A DNA stretch of 40,421 bases. It comes from an uncultured delta proteobacterium. GTDB taxonomy: Bacteria > Bdellovibrionota_C > UBA2361 > CAIXSY01. The stretch covers positions 1 to 40,421 of the forward strand of contig CAIXSY010000192.1 in NCBI GenBank assembly GCA_903922175.1, written 5' to 3'. Position 1 is the stretch's first letter; each line of letters opens with the position of its first letter. Under the pieces are notes generated by a model. It did not search any database and was not told the DNA's origin. It worked only from the letters and a program-made list of their open reading frames with translations. Position numbers and translations under genes: made by a program. Of this stretch, positions 32,794-40,421 are shown piece after piece.

Positions 32794-34239
32794 ATGAGCG
32801 ACTCAGTTGGTAAACTCTTAGGTAGCATCGCCCCATCTCAAGAGCGAGCCTCTCTGTTTTTAGAGCGTCATGGCATCGTTCTTCTTTCGATTGCAGCCTT
32901 TCTCATTCCTCTAAAGCTATTGGCCGCTTATATCGTAATCATTCCCCTACTCAGCCTGTGGCTCTTTGCTCGCCTGCCCAAGCCCCAACTCTCCCCGATT
33001 CTGACTCCATTCCTGCTTTATGCGGCTATTGCATTTGTCTCTTCTTTCTTCGGGTTAGACCCGTCGCGCGCCCTGCGAGGGTTGCTATCGTTGGTCTTTT
33101 TCTCCCTCCTCGTCGGCTATAGCAGCGAGGTTTTTGGTAAGCCCAAAGGGTATTACCCGCTTTTTTTCTTATTGCTCGCGCAAGCAATTGCTGCTTTTCA
33201 AGGTGCCGTGTTTTCAGCATATCCTGATTTCATCCACCAATTGTTCCCGAAGATGGAGCGTCTCTTCCTCGGACGAATCGCCGAATCCGGTCAGATGGCG
33301 CTCTCCTTGGTTCTGGCTTTTGGGCTCTTCCTGCTTCTGGCCAAGAGGGAAAAGATGAGATCTCCTTGGCCACTTTTGACCCTGCCCAAGGCAGGCATCG
33401 GCATCGAGATCGTCGCCGCTCTTTTTGCCTGTCTATTGTTCGCTTCCCTTGGTTTCTCTTTTAATCTGGGGATCGCTGGAACGCAGAAGCTCCTCTTGCT
33501 GGGTGTTGCCTGTCTGTGGATCGCGTTGTCTTTTGGCAGATCTGTGGCTATTTTTCGTTCAGGAGAGGTAGCTCGGGCTTGGCGCGCTTTTCTCTGTTCG
33601 TTTGTAATCCCGGCGATAAGCGTCGGAGCCTTGGTTAACCTTAAGCGTGGCCCATGGGTTGGAATCGCCGTGGCGAGTGTCATACTACTCCTACGGTATG
33701 AGAGAAAGCTTGTTTTGCCCCTGCTTGCGGCGGCGCTTCTGGCAGCGACGTTGATCTCTCCCGTTCGTGCCCGTCTAGCGCAATCATCACACGACTTCTT
33801 TATATACGGTGGACGAAACGTCATCTGGCAGGTAGGAGCAGAGCTGGCACCGCGCTATCCGCTGGGAGTTGGATACAAGAATAGCCGGGTGTTGCGTGAA
33901 TACTCACAGCAGATCCCTGCGGAGTTAACCCACTTTCACAACAATGCTCTCAATATCCTTGTTGAAAGTGGTTGGATGGCGCTCCTCGCTTTTGCGTGGT
34001 GGATTATCAGGATTGTAAGAACCGGATTTAAGAAAGAGATATACGCTGGCGTGTTGGGGACGAGTGTGGCCTGTGCGGTCATCTCTTGGCAGGTAGCCGG
34101 CCTGGTGGAGTACAACGCTGGTGACAGCGAGGTGCTGCTCGTCGTCTATCTCGCCTTGGGATTGCTTGTGGCGATCGGAAAGATGGCGCAGGATGGTAGG
34201 AATGCCGTCTCCCAGAATATCGGGCAGGCGTTAGGCTGA
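32794..34239 (+). CDS. O-antigen ligase/polymerase-like membrane protein (Wzy_C family)
   Basis: A 481-residue protein with about twelve membrane segments. The large periplasmic loop contains VNLKRGPWVG, YGGRNVIWQVGAELAPRYPLGVGY and THFHNNALNILVESGWMALLAF. The arginine and the histidine in this HxHNxxLxxLxExG motif are typical of the WaaL/Wzy_C fold. It probably joins or polymerises undecaprenyl-linked surface glycan in the periplasm, or acts in glycosylation of another polymer. The exact role is not decided by sequence. It stands alone between two R1 repeats. Confidence 0.85.
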   Translation: MSDSVGKLLGSIAPSQERASLFLERHGIVLLSIAAFLIPLKLLAAYIVIIPLLSLWLFARLPKPQLSPILTPFLLYAAIAFVSSFFGLDPSRALRGLLSLVFFSLLVGYSSEVFGKPKGYYPLFFLLLAQAIAAFQGAVFSAYPDFIHQLFPKMERLFLGRIAESGQMALSLVLAFGLFLLLAKREKMRSPWPLLTLPKAGIGIEIVAALFACLLFASLGFSFNLGIAGTQKLLLLGVACLWIALSFGRSVAIFRSGEVARAWRAFLCSFVIPAISVGALVNLKRGPWVGIAVASVILLLRYERKLVLPLLAAALLAATLISPVRARLAQSSHDFFIYGGRNVIWQVGAELAPRYPLGVGYKNSRVLREYSQQIPAELTHFHNNALNILVESGWMALLAFAWWIIRIVRTGFKKEIYAGVLGTSVACAVISWQVAGLVEYNAGDSEVLLVVYLALGLLVAIGKMAQDGRNAVSQNIGQALG

Positions 34240-34251
34240 TTTCGTTAGAAG

Positions 34252-34370
34252 GTAACTATGCGCCCTCATCGACTAACGCTGACGTCAAACGTCTAGCGCC
34301 GGACGTAAAGCGTCGAGGTCAGACGTCCGGCGTTAGACGTCAGCGTTATACGATCCTCGCACTACTCCTA
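34252..34370. repeat. R1 family repeat, long copy (d)
   Basis: Core heptamers TGACGTC, AAACGTC, TAGCGCC, GGACGTA, AAGCGTC, GAGGTC, AGACGTC, CGGCGTT, AGACGTC. The arms TAACGCTGACGTC...GCGCCGGACGT and ACGTCCGGCGTTAGACG...CAGCGTTA pair almost perfectly except for one extra heptamer (AAACGTC) in the left arm. Ends are GTAACTATGCGCCC and CGCACTACTC. Confidence 0.8.
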
Positions 34371-34426
34371 TCTGTATGGGGAGACTAATTACGTACTTTT
34401 TGACTAACAACATTAAGAAGGCACCT

Positions 34427-34861
34427 ATGAAACGAGGAACAGATTATATTGGGGTGACAGTCTCTTTTCTCTGCCATGACGGCAGGGGAAAAATTCTATT
34501 GCACAAACGCACTCAAAATAGTCGTGACGAGCAAGGGAAGTGGGACAACGGTGGCGGGGCGTTGGAGTTCGGGGAGGGGTTTGAAGAGGCTGTCGCGCGT
34601 GAGATTAAAGAGGAATATTGCGCCGATGTTGTAGAGAGTAAATTTCTCTGCGCGTACAACAACCTGCGGCAGCAAGATGGCGCGCCAACACACTGGGTGA
34701 ATATTGTGTATTTTGTGCAGATTGATCCGGCGCAGGTCCGAATCGGTGAGCCGACAAAGATGGAGGAGCTTGGTTGGTTTTCTCCCAACGCCCTGCCTGA
34801 ACCGCAACATCCGACTCTTGCAAGGTGGATTGTTGAGGCGAGAAAGGCGAAGATGATTTAA
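34427..34861 (+). CDS. NUDIX hydrolase
   Basis: 144 residues from ATG 34427, preceded by AAGAAGG; an in-frame ATG at 34376 lacks SD. The Nudix box is G44-x5-E50-x7-R58-E59-I-K-E62-E63, complete in its metal-binding glutamates. The usual glycine two residues later is replaced (EEYCA). The opening YIGVTVSFLCHDGRGKILLHKRT and EELGWFSPNALPEP at the end fit the family. It probably hydrolyses a nucleoside-diphosphate derivative; the substrate is unknown. A hairpin terminator follows directly. Confidence 0.85.
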   Translation: MKRGTDYIGVTVSFLCHDGRGKILLHKRTQNSRDEQGKWDNGGGALEFGEGFEEAVAREIKEEYCADVVESKFLCAYNNLRQQDGAPTHWVNIVYFVQIDPAQVRIGEPTKMEELGWFSPNALPEPQHPTLARWIVEARKAKMI

Positions 34862-34886
34862 GTCGCTATGCTTCGCATAGCGACTT
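34860..34886 (+). terminator. hairpin terminator after the NUDIX gene
   Basis: A perfect 11-base stem AAGTCGCTATG / CATAGCGACTT with a 5-base CTTCG loop, overlapping the stop codon. No long T-run follows. Confidence 0.6.
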
Positions 34887-34942
34887 AATGGGAACAGCTT
34901 GTCTAGAGCGTAAGTTGAAGGGGAGAGATACTCCTAGGCGAT

Positions 34943-36622
34943 CTACTCAAACTCCCTCTCAAATACATCTTTCGCAAAAATCCTAACTCGCGATTCATCG
35001 TCATACGCAGTTAGAACTTGCTGCCCTGTCTTTTCGCATCTTCTTTGAACTAATTTGAGTTTACCAACAAGCTTCGTGCGGCCCTCCATCCTTTCTCGAT
35101 AGGTGGTTCGAGGAAGTGGAACCCCGAATTTTCGATAGCTTTTTATCTCCTGAGTGGTGATCCGAAATGGCTGTTGCGATTCTGCGCTTCGCACCGTGAT
35201 TGAATCATCTGAGTCGGGAAGTCCCTCGGGAAGCTCCGATGCGTTTATTGCCCCGGGAAATTCCTTGATGTCCTCTTCCCACCAGAGGAGTCCTTGGCGC
35301 CGCACTTCGTGATAGGTTAGCGGAAAGTAGCGCTGCGCGAGTGAGATATTATAGGGGTGCGCTGAAAGACGCATTGGAAAATATTGCCCCCATTCGCCGG
35401 TTTCGCGCATGTGTTCCACAAGTTTAAGAGCGAGCTTGTCATACGCGTCCTTTGAATATTGCTTGTTTAGGATGCAGTGAGATCTCTTCTGTGCGGAGAT
35501 GCACCCAAAGCATGATTTTGAACCGTGGCATAGCTGACAATACAGAAGATCCGCAACGCCGTACCAGCAACTGTCACAATACGCACAGTGGAATGCCCCA
35601 CCACCGGTCACGGTGCATTCGTAAATAAGCTCGGCCCCCTCCCCCCAACAGTAATAGTCCTGACAACTTTTGCCGGCTGTCTGAATATTAAAGCAGTAGC
35701 GCATTGATTCGGAGTCGCGCACAAGAAAGCTATCTCGGACGTCTTTACAGGAATGGAGATGATTGCCTGTGCAACGTTCCAATCGAGAGCCGGATAGATG
35801 AGGACGTGGTGATCTGTTCCAAAAAGCGAGAGTTCGCTGATGAATATCTTCTCGGGCCGAAAAAAAGTCGAGGTGAAGCGTGGCAATATATTGCTTATAC
35901 TCCTCTGCCGTGACTTGCTTATTGAAGATGTAAAACTCTTTGTGGCGAAGGTTGACGCAACCAAAGCAGCTTTTACAAGAGCGGCATCCTCTTAGGAAAT
36001 AACTCTCACTGCAATCTGCGCAGTCCTCTGAGCTCTGTAGACCGTAGCAGCGCACACAGGAGGTGCAGTCGTAACAAAGCTCGCAGTATGAGATTAAGGT
36101 GCACTCAATGCACGTGCGACAGTCCGATGCCATTTCGCAGTAGAGGGAATCCTCGACTCTGCCGGCATCGAAGACAAAATAGCAGTTGCGGAGATTATCA
36201 CTATTATTACAGAAGTCGCTATTTTCAGTTTGCACGTTGATCACGGCGAGACGGGGTACGGTGTTTGATAGCTCTTCAAACTGATCAAAGAAGGGTCGCG
36301 AGAAATCGACTTCTTGCCCATACTGCTCTGGACACCAGCCGCTTTCATCGTACCATTCTTTTACACTGATTAGTGGGAACGGGGGCGGGCGAACAAACTG
36401 GCTAAAAAGTAATTCATCCGTGGTGGTTGACCTTTGCCGAGCAACAAAGGTTTGATTTCTGAAGGAAAGCCTTCTCTGCAGTCGACAGTCAGGACAGAGC
36501 GTTGGAGCTGGAATCTCAACAGTGGCCCCTCCAAAACGGAAGGCCAGGGAAGCATAAAAGGCTTGGTCGTAATCGTCGACCGAAAATAGTGCTCTACATT
36601 GGTGGCAAGAACGCTCTTCCAT
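34943..36622 (-). CDS. very cysteine-rich protein of an uncharacterised family
   Basis: A 559-residue protein. An N-terminal zinc finger uses C6, C9, C43 and C46 (CHQC and CPDC, followed by RLQRRLSFRNQ). Next is a linker with VKEWYDESGWCPEQYGQEVDFSRPFFDQF. From about 130 to 240 and 285 to 385 come short repeats with Cys/Asp every few residues (NCYFVFDAG, LYCEMASDC, CIECTLISYCELCYDC, CADCSESYFLRGC, CFGCVNLRHKEFYIFNKQ). These read like the turns of a right-handed helix or a metal-rich coil. I recall relatives mainly from candidate-phyla (Parcubacteria-type) genomes, all without known function. There is no signal peptide. It is convergent with the NUDIX gene. Confidence 0.75.
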   Translation of the reverse strand: MEERSCHQCRALFSVDDYDQAFYASLAFRFGGATVEIPAPTLCPDCRLQRRLSFRNQTFVARQRSTTTDELLFSQFVRPPPFPLISVKEWYDESGWCPEQYGQEVDFSRPFFDQFEELSNTVPRLAVINVQTENSDFCNNSDNLRNCYFVFDAGRVEDSLYCEMASDCRTCIECTLISYCELCYDCTSCVRCYGLQSSEDCADCSESYFLRGCRSCKSCFGCVNLRHKEFYIFNKQVTAEEYKQYIATLHLDFFSAREDIHQRTLAFWNRSPRPHLSGSRLERCTGNHLHSCKDVRDSFLVRDSESMRYCFNIQTAGKSCQDYYCWGEGAELIYECTVTGGGAFHCAYCDSCWYGVADLLYCQLCHGSKSCFGCISAQKRSHCILNKQYSKDAYDKLALKLVEHMRETGEWGQYFPMRLSAHPYNISLAQRYFPLTYHEVRRQGLLWWEEDIKEFPGAINASELPEGLPDSDDSITVRSAESQQPFRITTQEIKSYRKFGVPLPRTTYRERMEGRTKLVGKLKLVQRRCEKTGQQVLTAYDDESRVRIFAKDVFEREFE

Positions 36623-36848
36623 CCATGCCAGTCTACAATGTCCAGATACACAAGGCTAGTTCTTAGTCGACAGGGAGAGTTTTACCTCGACCATAAAAAT
36701 AGGGCAAAACCGAAGGTTTTTCCATTCAAAAGAAAGGTTGCTCCAGGGCACGACATCGTTATTCTTAAGTGAAAAAACTTTCCGGTCGAGGTACTAGTTA
36801 CATCGATCACGATCACTTTTCTCCTACCCACACTTAATGAGTAAATAT
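36623..36848. other. intergenic spacer, no gene seen
   Basis: Between the Cys-rich gene and R3 copy a. Near 36832 it holds ACTTAATGAGTAA, which is also present near 11260 and, with one change, near 24447. I see no ORF or clear promoter. Confidence 0.4.
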
Positions 36849-37060
36849 CACCCTATGTCTTCCTTATGCCAGGCTGCTTCCGAGGGTACTTGGCTCTGCA
36901 TGTCAGCACGGTGTCTGCGCTGGTGGTTCTCGCACCGAAGGTGGGCTAGGTCTACCCTTTTTGTGGCGTTATCAACGGCTGCAGCATGGTGCAAGAAAAG
37001 GGTAGACCTCCGTCCGCCATCAATGCGCTTTTTGCGTCACAACTTTGTGCGGACGGTATA
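36849..37060 (+). repeat. R3 double-hairpin repeat, copy a
   Basis: The 5' part (CACCCT...TTCCTTATGC...GCTGCTTCC...TTGGCT) matches the copy at 40191-40386. Then comes the stem AGGTCTACCCTTTT / AAAAGGGTAGACCT with a 34-base loop (36962-36995). The second stem, GTCCGC...GCGGAC, follows. The last 24 bases overlap the 3' end of the GT39 gene and encode its final residues TVRTKL. Confidence 0.8.
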
Positions 37061-38875
37061 CCCAAACACTGTCCGCAAAAAGTAGCGTCCGGCGGGACGC
37101 CCATTGCGCTGCGAGCGAAACTCATAGACTTCGCCAAGTCTCGTAAAACTTGAGGCTATCTCGGGAACCTCAAGGTCGCTACGGCTACGGGCTACGAGGA
37201 GCGCGTCTTTTCCTTTGAGGTTGCCGCTGGGGAGCCAATCGTTAAACATCAGACTATCTAGGCCAATGAGGTTTCGCCCTGCTACTTCTGGTGCGGCGCT
37301 GTGGTGGGCGATGGCCGCAAGGCGTGTGTAAAAGCTAAGTTCCGCCGCTGTAAAATGTTTGTCCATGCCGACGATGAGCGGAAGTTTGCCCGTGGCGTTG
37401 CGTATGCTCAGCGCCACATTAAAAGAGTGTTCCCCAAGATTACGCCAGCCGATGAGGCGTCCGACCTTGGATGAGTACGGTACTCCGGGATACCCAAGCG
37501 CTGGATAGTAGATTACAGCGCCAAATCCGATAAGAGATGCGGGGATCATCACCAGCCAGCTTTTGTACAGATAGCGCTCGGTGTCGGTCTGAGCAGGGCC
37601 TATGCCCAGTGCAAGATGTCGAGCCATGAGGGGGAGTGCCGCCAAAAATGCCGGCCCGGCCCAGATGATCTTCGTTCCATGGCTAAGGCTAAAAAGTAGA
37701 AACACCGCTAGCGGGACAAAAAACAGCGCAGCACAAAACCGACGTGTCGCTGCTGAGACGAGGACCTCTCGCGTCGACCGCCAGTAAAGCCAACTCGCAG
37801 CCGCAATCCCGGTAGGTGTGGTCAGGACCAAGAGATGAAGCAGGTAGGAGGGCAGCCCAAAGGTAGCCACGGCATTGAGACGCCTGCTTCCTTGAAAAGC
37901 GAACGATGCCCATTGGTGGGTGGCGTTCCAGTAAATTACGGGAGAAAAAACGGCGAGGGCGACCACGACGGCGAGGTATGGCTGGGGGCGCAAAAAGTAA
38001 CGCCGCAGCGGCGGATGCCACACAAAGACAAAGAGACTAGATAGCCCGACAAGAGCGATGGTGTATTTGGAGAGCATGCCGAGACCAAGGCAGAGTCCTA
38101 AGCCGAGCCACTCTTTCCAGCAGGCCTGCTCTAGGTTCTCGCATTTTCTAATGAGGCGCAGTAAAAAGTACAAGCTTGCCGCCCACCAGGTTACCAGCGG
38201 AGCATCCGGGGTAATCGCCGTTCCAATGCCGAAGAAATAGGGCACACTTGCGAATATGGCAGCGCCGAGCCAAGCCGTGCGACGATCGAAGGCCACGTTG
38301 ACGAGCTGAAATGCAAAAAATAGAGAACCCAAGGAGCAGATCCAGGCGGGGAAGCGTACGCTAAACTCTGAGTTGCCCAGCAGCTTGACGCTGGCGGCGA
38401 TGAGCCAGGCTGAGAGTGGAGGATGATCGAGGTAGCCGAGGGCGAGATGCTGGGCATAGTTCCAGTAGTAGGCCTCTTCGGGGATAAGCTCAGGGAGGCC
38501 AATGAGGAGCAATCGTAGGAGCACGCTATAGGCAACGATGAGCTGCGCTGCCCTCGGGGTAACACCAGAACTTATCCTGCTCTGCCACGCTCGGCGCCAG
38601 ATCTCACTGAGCACTACCGCAAAGATGAAACACAGCCATGCTGGTAAGCCAAGGCGAACGAAGAGTACACCAAAAAATGCACCACGAAGCACAAGGTTAA
38701 GCAGGAGCGAGCAGAGAGCGGGCCAGATCGAATCCGGCTTAATGCTCGATGACCCTCGCCTGTCGAGTGTTAGCATTAGTGTCGATGCAACGAGGGCTAG
38801 TAGTTGACTGTCTTCAGGTCTGAGCTTTATCCAGCTCAAGCCAAAGCAGATGATGAGGTCCAGTGCTATGAGCAT
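37037..38875 (-). CDS. GT39/ArnT-like glycosyltransferase with extra N-terminal membrane domain
   Basis: A 612-residue membrane protein. Residues 1-100 form about four membrane segments resembling a GtrA-like domain. From about 105 starts the GT-C fold with the family signature PEEAYYWNYAQHLALGYLDHPPLSAWLI (EEAYYW 133-138; DHPP 150-153). TAITPDAPLVTWW (the second acidic motif) and further membrane segments follow. It transfers a sugar from a polyprenyl-phosphate donor to a surface acceptor in the periplasm. The C-terminal residues 440-600 form the soluble domain. Its ATG lies one base after the stop of the GT9 gene, so both are cotranscribed. The last six codons lie inside an R3 repeat. Confidence 0.88.
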   Translation of the reverse strand: MLIALDLIICFGLSWIKLRPEDSQLLALVASTLMLTLDRRGSSSIKPDSIWPALCSLLLNLVLRGAFFGVLFVRLGLPAWLCFIFAVVLSEIWRRAWQSRISSGVTPRAAQLIVAYSVLLRLLLIGLPELIPEEAYYWNYAQHLALGYLDHPPLSAWLIAASVKLLGNSEFSVRFPAWICSLGSLFFAFQLVNVAFDRRTAWLGAAIFASVPYFFGIGTAITPDAPLVTWWAASLYFLLRLIRKCENLEQACWKEWLGLGLCLGLGMLSKYTIALVGLSSLFVFVWHPPLRRYFLRPQPYLAVVVALAVFSPVIYWNATHQWASFAFQGSRRLNAVATFGLPSYLLHLLVLTTPTGIAAASWLYWRSTREVLVSAATRRFCAALFFVPLAVFLLFSLSHGTKIIWAGPAFLAALPLMARHLALGIGPAQTDTERYLYKSWLVMIPASLIGFGAVIYYPALGYPGVPYSSKVGRLIGWRNLGEHSFNVALSIRNATGKLPLIVGMDKHFTAAELSFYTRLAAIAHHSAAPEVAGRNLIGLDSLMFNDWLPSGNLKGKDALLVARSRSDLEVPEIASSFTRLGEVYEFRSQRNGRPAGRYFLRTVFGYTVRTKL

Positions 38876-38876
38876 A

Positions 38877-40121
38877 TCAGGCCTTACGCTGCTCTTCGGG
38901 AAGGCCTAGGGCCTTTCGGGTTGCCTGGTAAACTTCGGCCACGCTAATCGCCTTGAGGCACAGGTTTTCGGTACAGCGTGTGTGGCGGTGATTGAGCGCA
39001 GATAGGCACGGGCTGCATGAGTAGTGGGCGAAGAGCGTCGTTGCTTTTCTGCTTAGCGGACCATACAGCGCTGGGGTTTCCGGTCCATAGAGCACCACCG
39101 ATGGTAGCGCCGTTAGCGCTGCCAGATGTGCCGGGCCACTGTCGTTGGTGACGAGTACTTTGGAGAATTCGAGCAAGGTTACTACCGATCGCAGGGTTGG
39201 GGTTTTGCCGGTGAGGTCTAAGCAACGTGTTGTGCCGAGGCTGTGCTGCAATTTTTCGGCATACGGTTTCGATCCCTTGAGGCCGATGACGACGACGATG
39301 GCTTGAGGTAGGTCGCTGAGCAGCTGCTCTGCCACGGCGATAAAGTTTGACACTGGCCAGCCGCGAATAGGCAGTGCCTCGCCCGGGTCGGGGTTGAAAA
39401 CGAGGAGCCAGTTGTTTTCAGTCAGCTCCGGGCTTTCGCGTTTGAGAAGTTCCCACACCTGCGCTTTCTCAGTTGTGTTGGCGTGCAGCTGAGGAAGATC
39501 TAAAAGTTCACTACGCAGATCGTTTTTCACCAAGGGGATCTGTGTTGCCGGGGCCTGGAGTGCTTCGACCAGGGCGAGAAAATTTAGGGCGATGTGCAGG
39601 TGAGGATTGTAGGGCACGTCGTGGGTAAGCAGGTTCCCGCGGTACAGGCCCTCGTTGGTTGCGCGATGAAATCCGACGCGGCGGCACGCCCCGGAAAGAT
39701 AGGTAAGTAGCGCTGTACAGCGCGAGAAGAGTTCGAGATCGATGACGGTGTCGATGCCGATGCGGTGCAGCTGCTGCAGCGCGCGTAGGGTACTCAAACT
39801 AAAGGCAAGCAGATTCGAGTCGTCTATGACGAGGATGTTCTCGGCTGGAATCAGGTTGAGGATGGCGCAGCTCTCACTGTTCTTCCTAAAGATAAGAAAG
39901 TAGAGCTTGGCTTGAGGGAACTTGCGTTGAGCTTGGACGAGGCTGGAATAGGCCAAGATCGCACTGCCCATCTCACTTAGTTCGATGAACAGGATGTGTC
40001 GAATTGCATCCTCAGTCTGGCGCGGGGCAATAAGAGAGAAGATCGAGTGCCAAACCGAAACCAGAAAGCACAGCGGCACACCAACCCAAAAATCTATTAT
40101 CTGTAATAGTCTAACGCGCAT
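38877..40121 (-). CDS. glycosyltransferase family 9 (heptosyltransferase-like)
   Basis: A 414-residue GT-B protein. After a hydrophobic N-terminus (LQIIDFWVGVPLCFLVSVWHSIFSLI) comes ILFIELSEMGSAILAYSSL, the GT9 opening. Later blocks are VFNPDPGEALPIRGWPVSNFIAVA, VVVIGLKGSKPYAEKL, and the donor site LVTNDSGPAHLAALTALPSVVLYGPETPALYGPLS. The GT9 family adds heptose or similar sugars to lipopolysaccharide core at the inner membrane. Four cysteines near the end (CSPCLSALNHRHTRCTENLC) form a cluster common in one GT9 subgroup. It is the first gene of the pair with GT39. An R3 repeat lies 70 bases upstream of its start. Confidence 0.88.
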   Translation of the reverse strand: MRVRLLQIIDFWVGVPLCFLVSVWHSIFSLIAPRQTEDAIRHILFIELSEMGSAILAYSSLVQAQRKFPQAKLYFLIFRKNSESCAILNLIPAENILVIDDSNLLAFSLSTLRALQQLHRIGIDTVIDLELFSRCTALLTYLSGACRRVGFHRATNEGLYRGNLLTHDVPYNPHLHIALNFLALVEALQAPATQIPLVKNDLRSELLDLPQLHANTTEKAQVWELLKRESPELTENNWLLVFNPDPGEALPIRGWPVSNFIAVAEQLLSDLPQAIVVVIGLKGSKPYAEKLQHSLGTTRCLDLTGKTPTLRSVVTLLEFSKVLVTNDSGPAHLAALTALPSVVLYGPETPALYGPLSRKATTLFAHYSCSPCLSALNHRHTRCTENLCLKAISVAEVYQATRKALGLPEEQRKA

Positions 40122-40190
40122 GCGCTATGACTATAGCCCAACGGGGGGTGGAAATATAGCACTAGGTTCCTTGACCCTTGAAACGTGTAC

Positions 40191-40386
40191 TATACCGTCC
40201 GCAAAAAGTCTTGGCGTAAAAAACGCATTGATGGCGGACGGAGGTCTACCCTTTTCTTGCACCATGCCACAGCTGTTGATAACGCCACAAAAAGGGTAGA
40301 CCGAGAACCTTTCGCTCTATTGCCGTGCAGACAAGCAAAGCCAAAAACTCTCTGGAAGCAGCATAGCATAAGGAAAAAGATGGGTG
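40191..40386 (-). repeat. R3 double-hairpin repeat, copy d (inverted)
   Basis: Read on the minus strand it matches copy a from CACCCA...TTCCTTATGC through the hairpin TCTACCCTTTT...AAAAGGGTAGA to GCGGACGGTATA. A block of about 16 bases before the stem, present in copies a and c (CACCGAAGGTGGGCTA), is missing. Together with copy a it encloses the GT39-GT9 pair as inverted repeats about 3.1 kb apart. Confidence 0.8.
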
Positions 40387-40421
40387 TATCTAACCTGTTG
40401 ATTTCATGTAATAAAATGCGA

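Noticed and set aside
36950-37010. R3 hairpins as plain intrinsic terminators
   Set aside because: The stems are not followed by a T-run on either strand, and similarity extends about 200 bases beyond the hairpin.

Overview
The window is a chromosomal segment of a Gram-negative bacterium of moderate GC content (by eye a little over half). It carries lipopolysaccharide/polysaccharide glycosyltransferases, an O-antigen ligase-like protein, lipoproteins with lipoboxes, Sec signal peptides and a TonB-dependent outer-membrane receptor. Several families are typical of environmental, deltaproteobacteria/Bdellovibrionota-like genomes: DUF6502, ELWxxDGT-repeat proteins, TSP3-repeat proteases and collagen-like proteins. 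I cannot place it more precisely from sequence alone. No tRNA, rRNA, CRISPR array, prophage or intact transposase is visible.

Layout. 1-5711: a partial membrane protein, an exported beta-propeller-like protein, an unusual zinc-finger SDR protein and a HEAT-repeat lipoprotein. 5844-9018: an EamA transporter, a HAD phosphatase, a 2H phosphoesterase and an aminoglycoside-phosphotransferase-fold protein lacking its N-lobe. 9454-14554: glutamine synthetase (GSI-alpha type), a GT4 glycosyltransferase, a decayed IS3-like element, an exported protein and a GT2 glycosyltransferase. 14622-16609: an accessory patch with BrnT/BrnA, a broken ORF6N gene and a Fic protein. 17099-24199: a secreted M11-like metalloprotease, a DUF6502/lipoprotein operon, an ELWxxDGT exported protein and a collagen-like protein broken by a frameshift. 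24525-29866: a cobalamin riboswitch followed by btuB, btuF, btuD and btuC. 29959-31251: small orphan genes and a deleted alpha/beta-hydrolase pseudogene. 31707-40121: an unknown protein, an O-antigen ligase-like protein, a NUDIX hydrolase, a very Cys-rich protein of an uncharacterised family, and a GT39-GT9 pair.

The most distinctive signal is between the genes. At least three families of dispersed, strongly structured repeats fill the intergenic spaces. R1 is built from a tandem array of heptamers of type NNACGTC arranged as a long imperfect palindrome; four long copies and two fragments are present. R2 is a roughly 150-bp palindrome-rich element with three copies. R3 is a roughly 200-bp double-hairpin element with three close copies and one divergent relative. 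The hairpin of that relative keeps the 34-nt loop length and shows a compensatory A-T to C-G change in the stem. Several copies touch gene ends and seem to provide stop codons, last codons or ribosome-binding sequence. These repeats look like small non-autonomous elements or structured RNA elements and are the best candidates for something undescribed.

Functionally the btu genes form a complete B12 uptake route under riboswitch control. The glycosyltransferases and ligase point to cell-surface polysaccharide modification, and the exported proteins to a varied surface and secreted repertoire.
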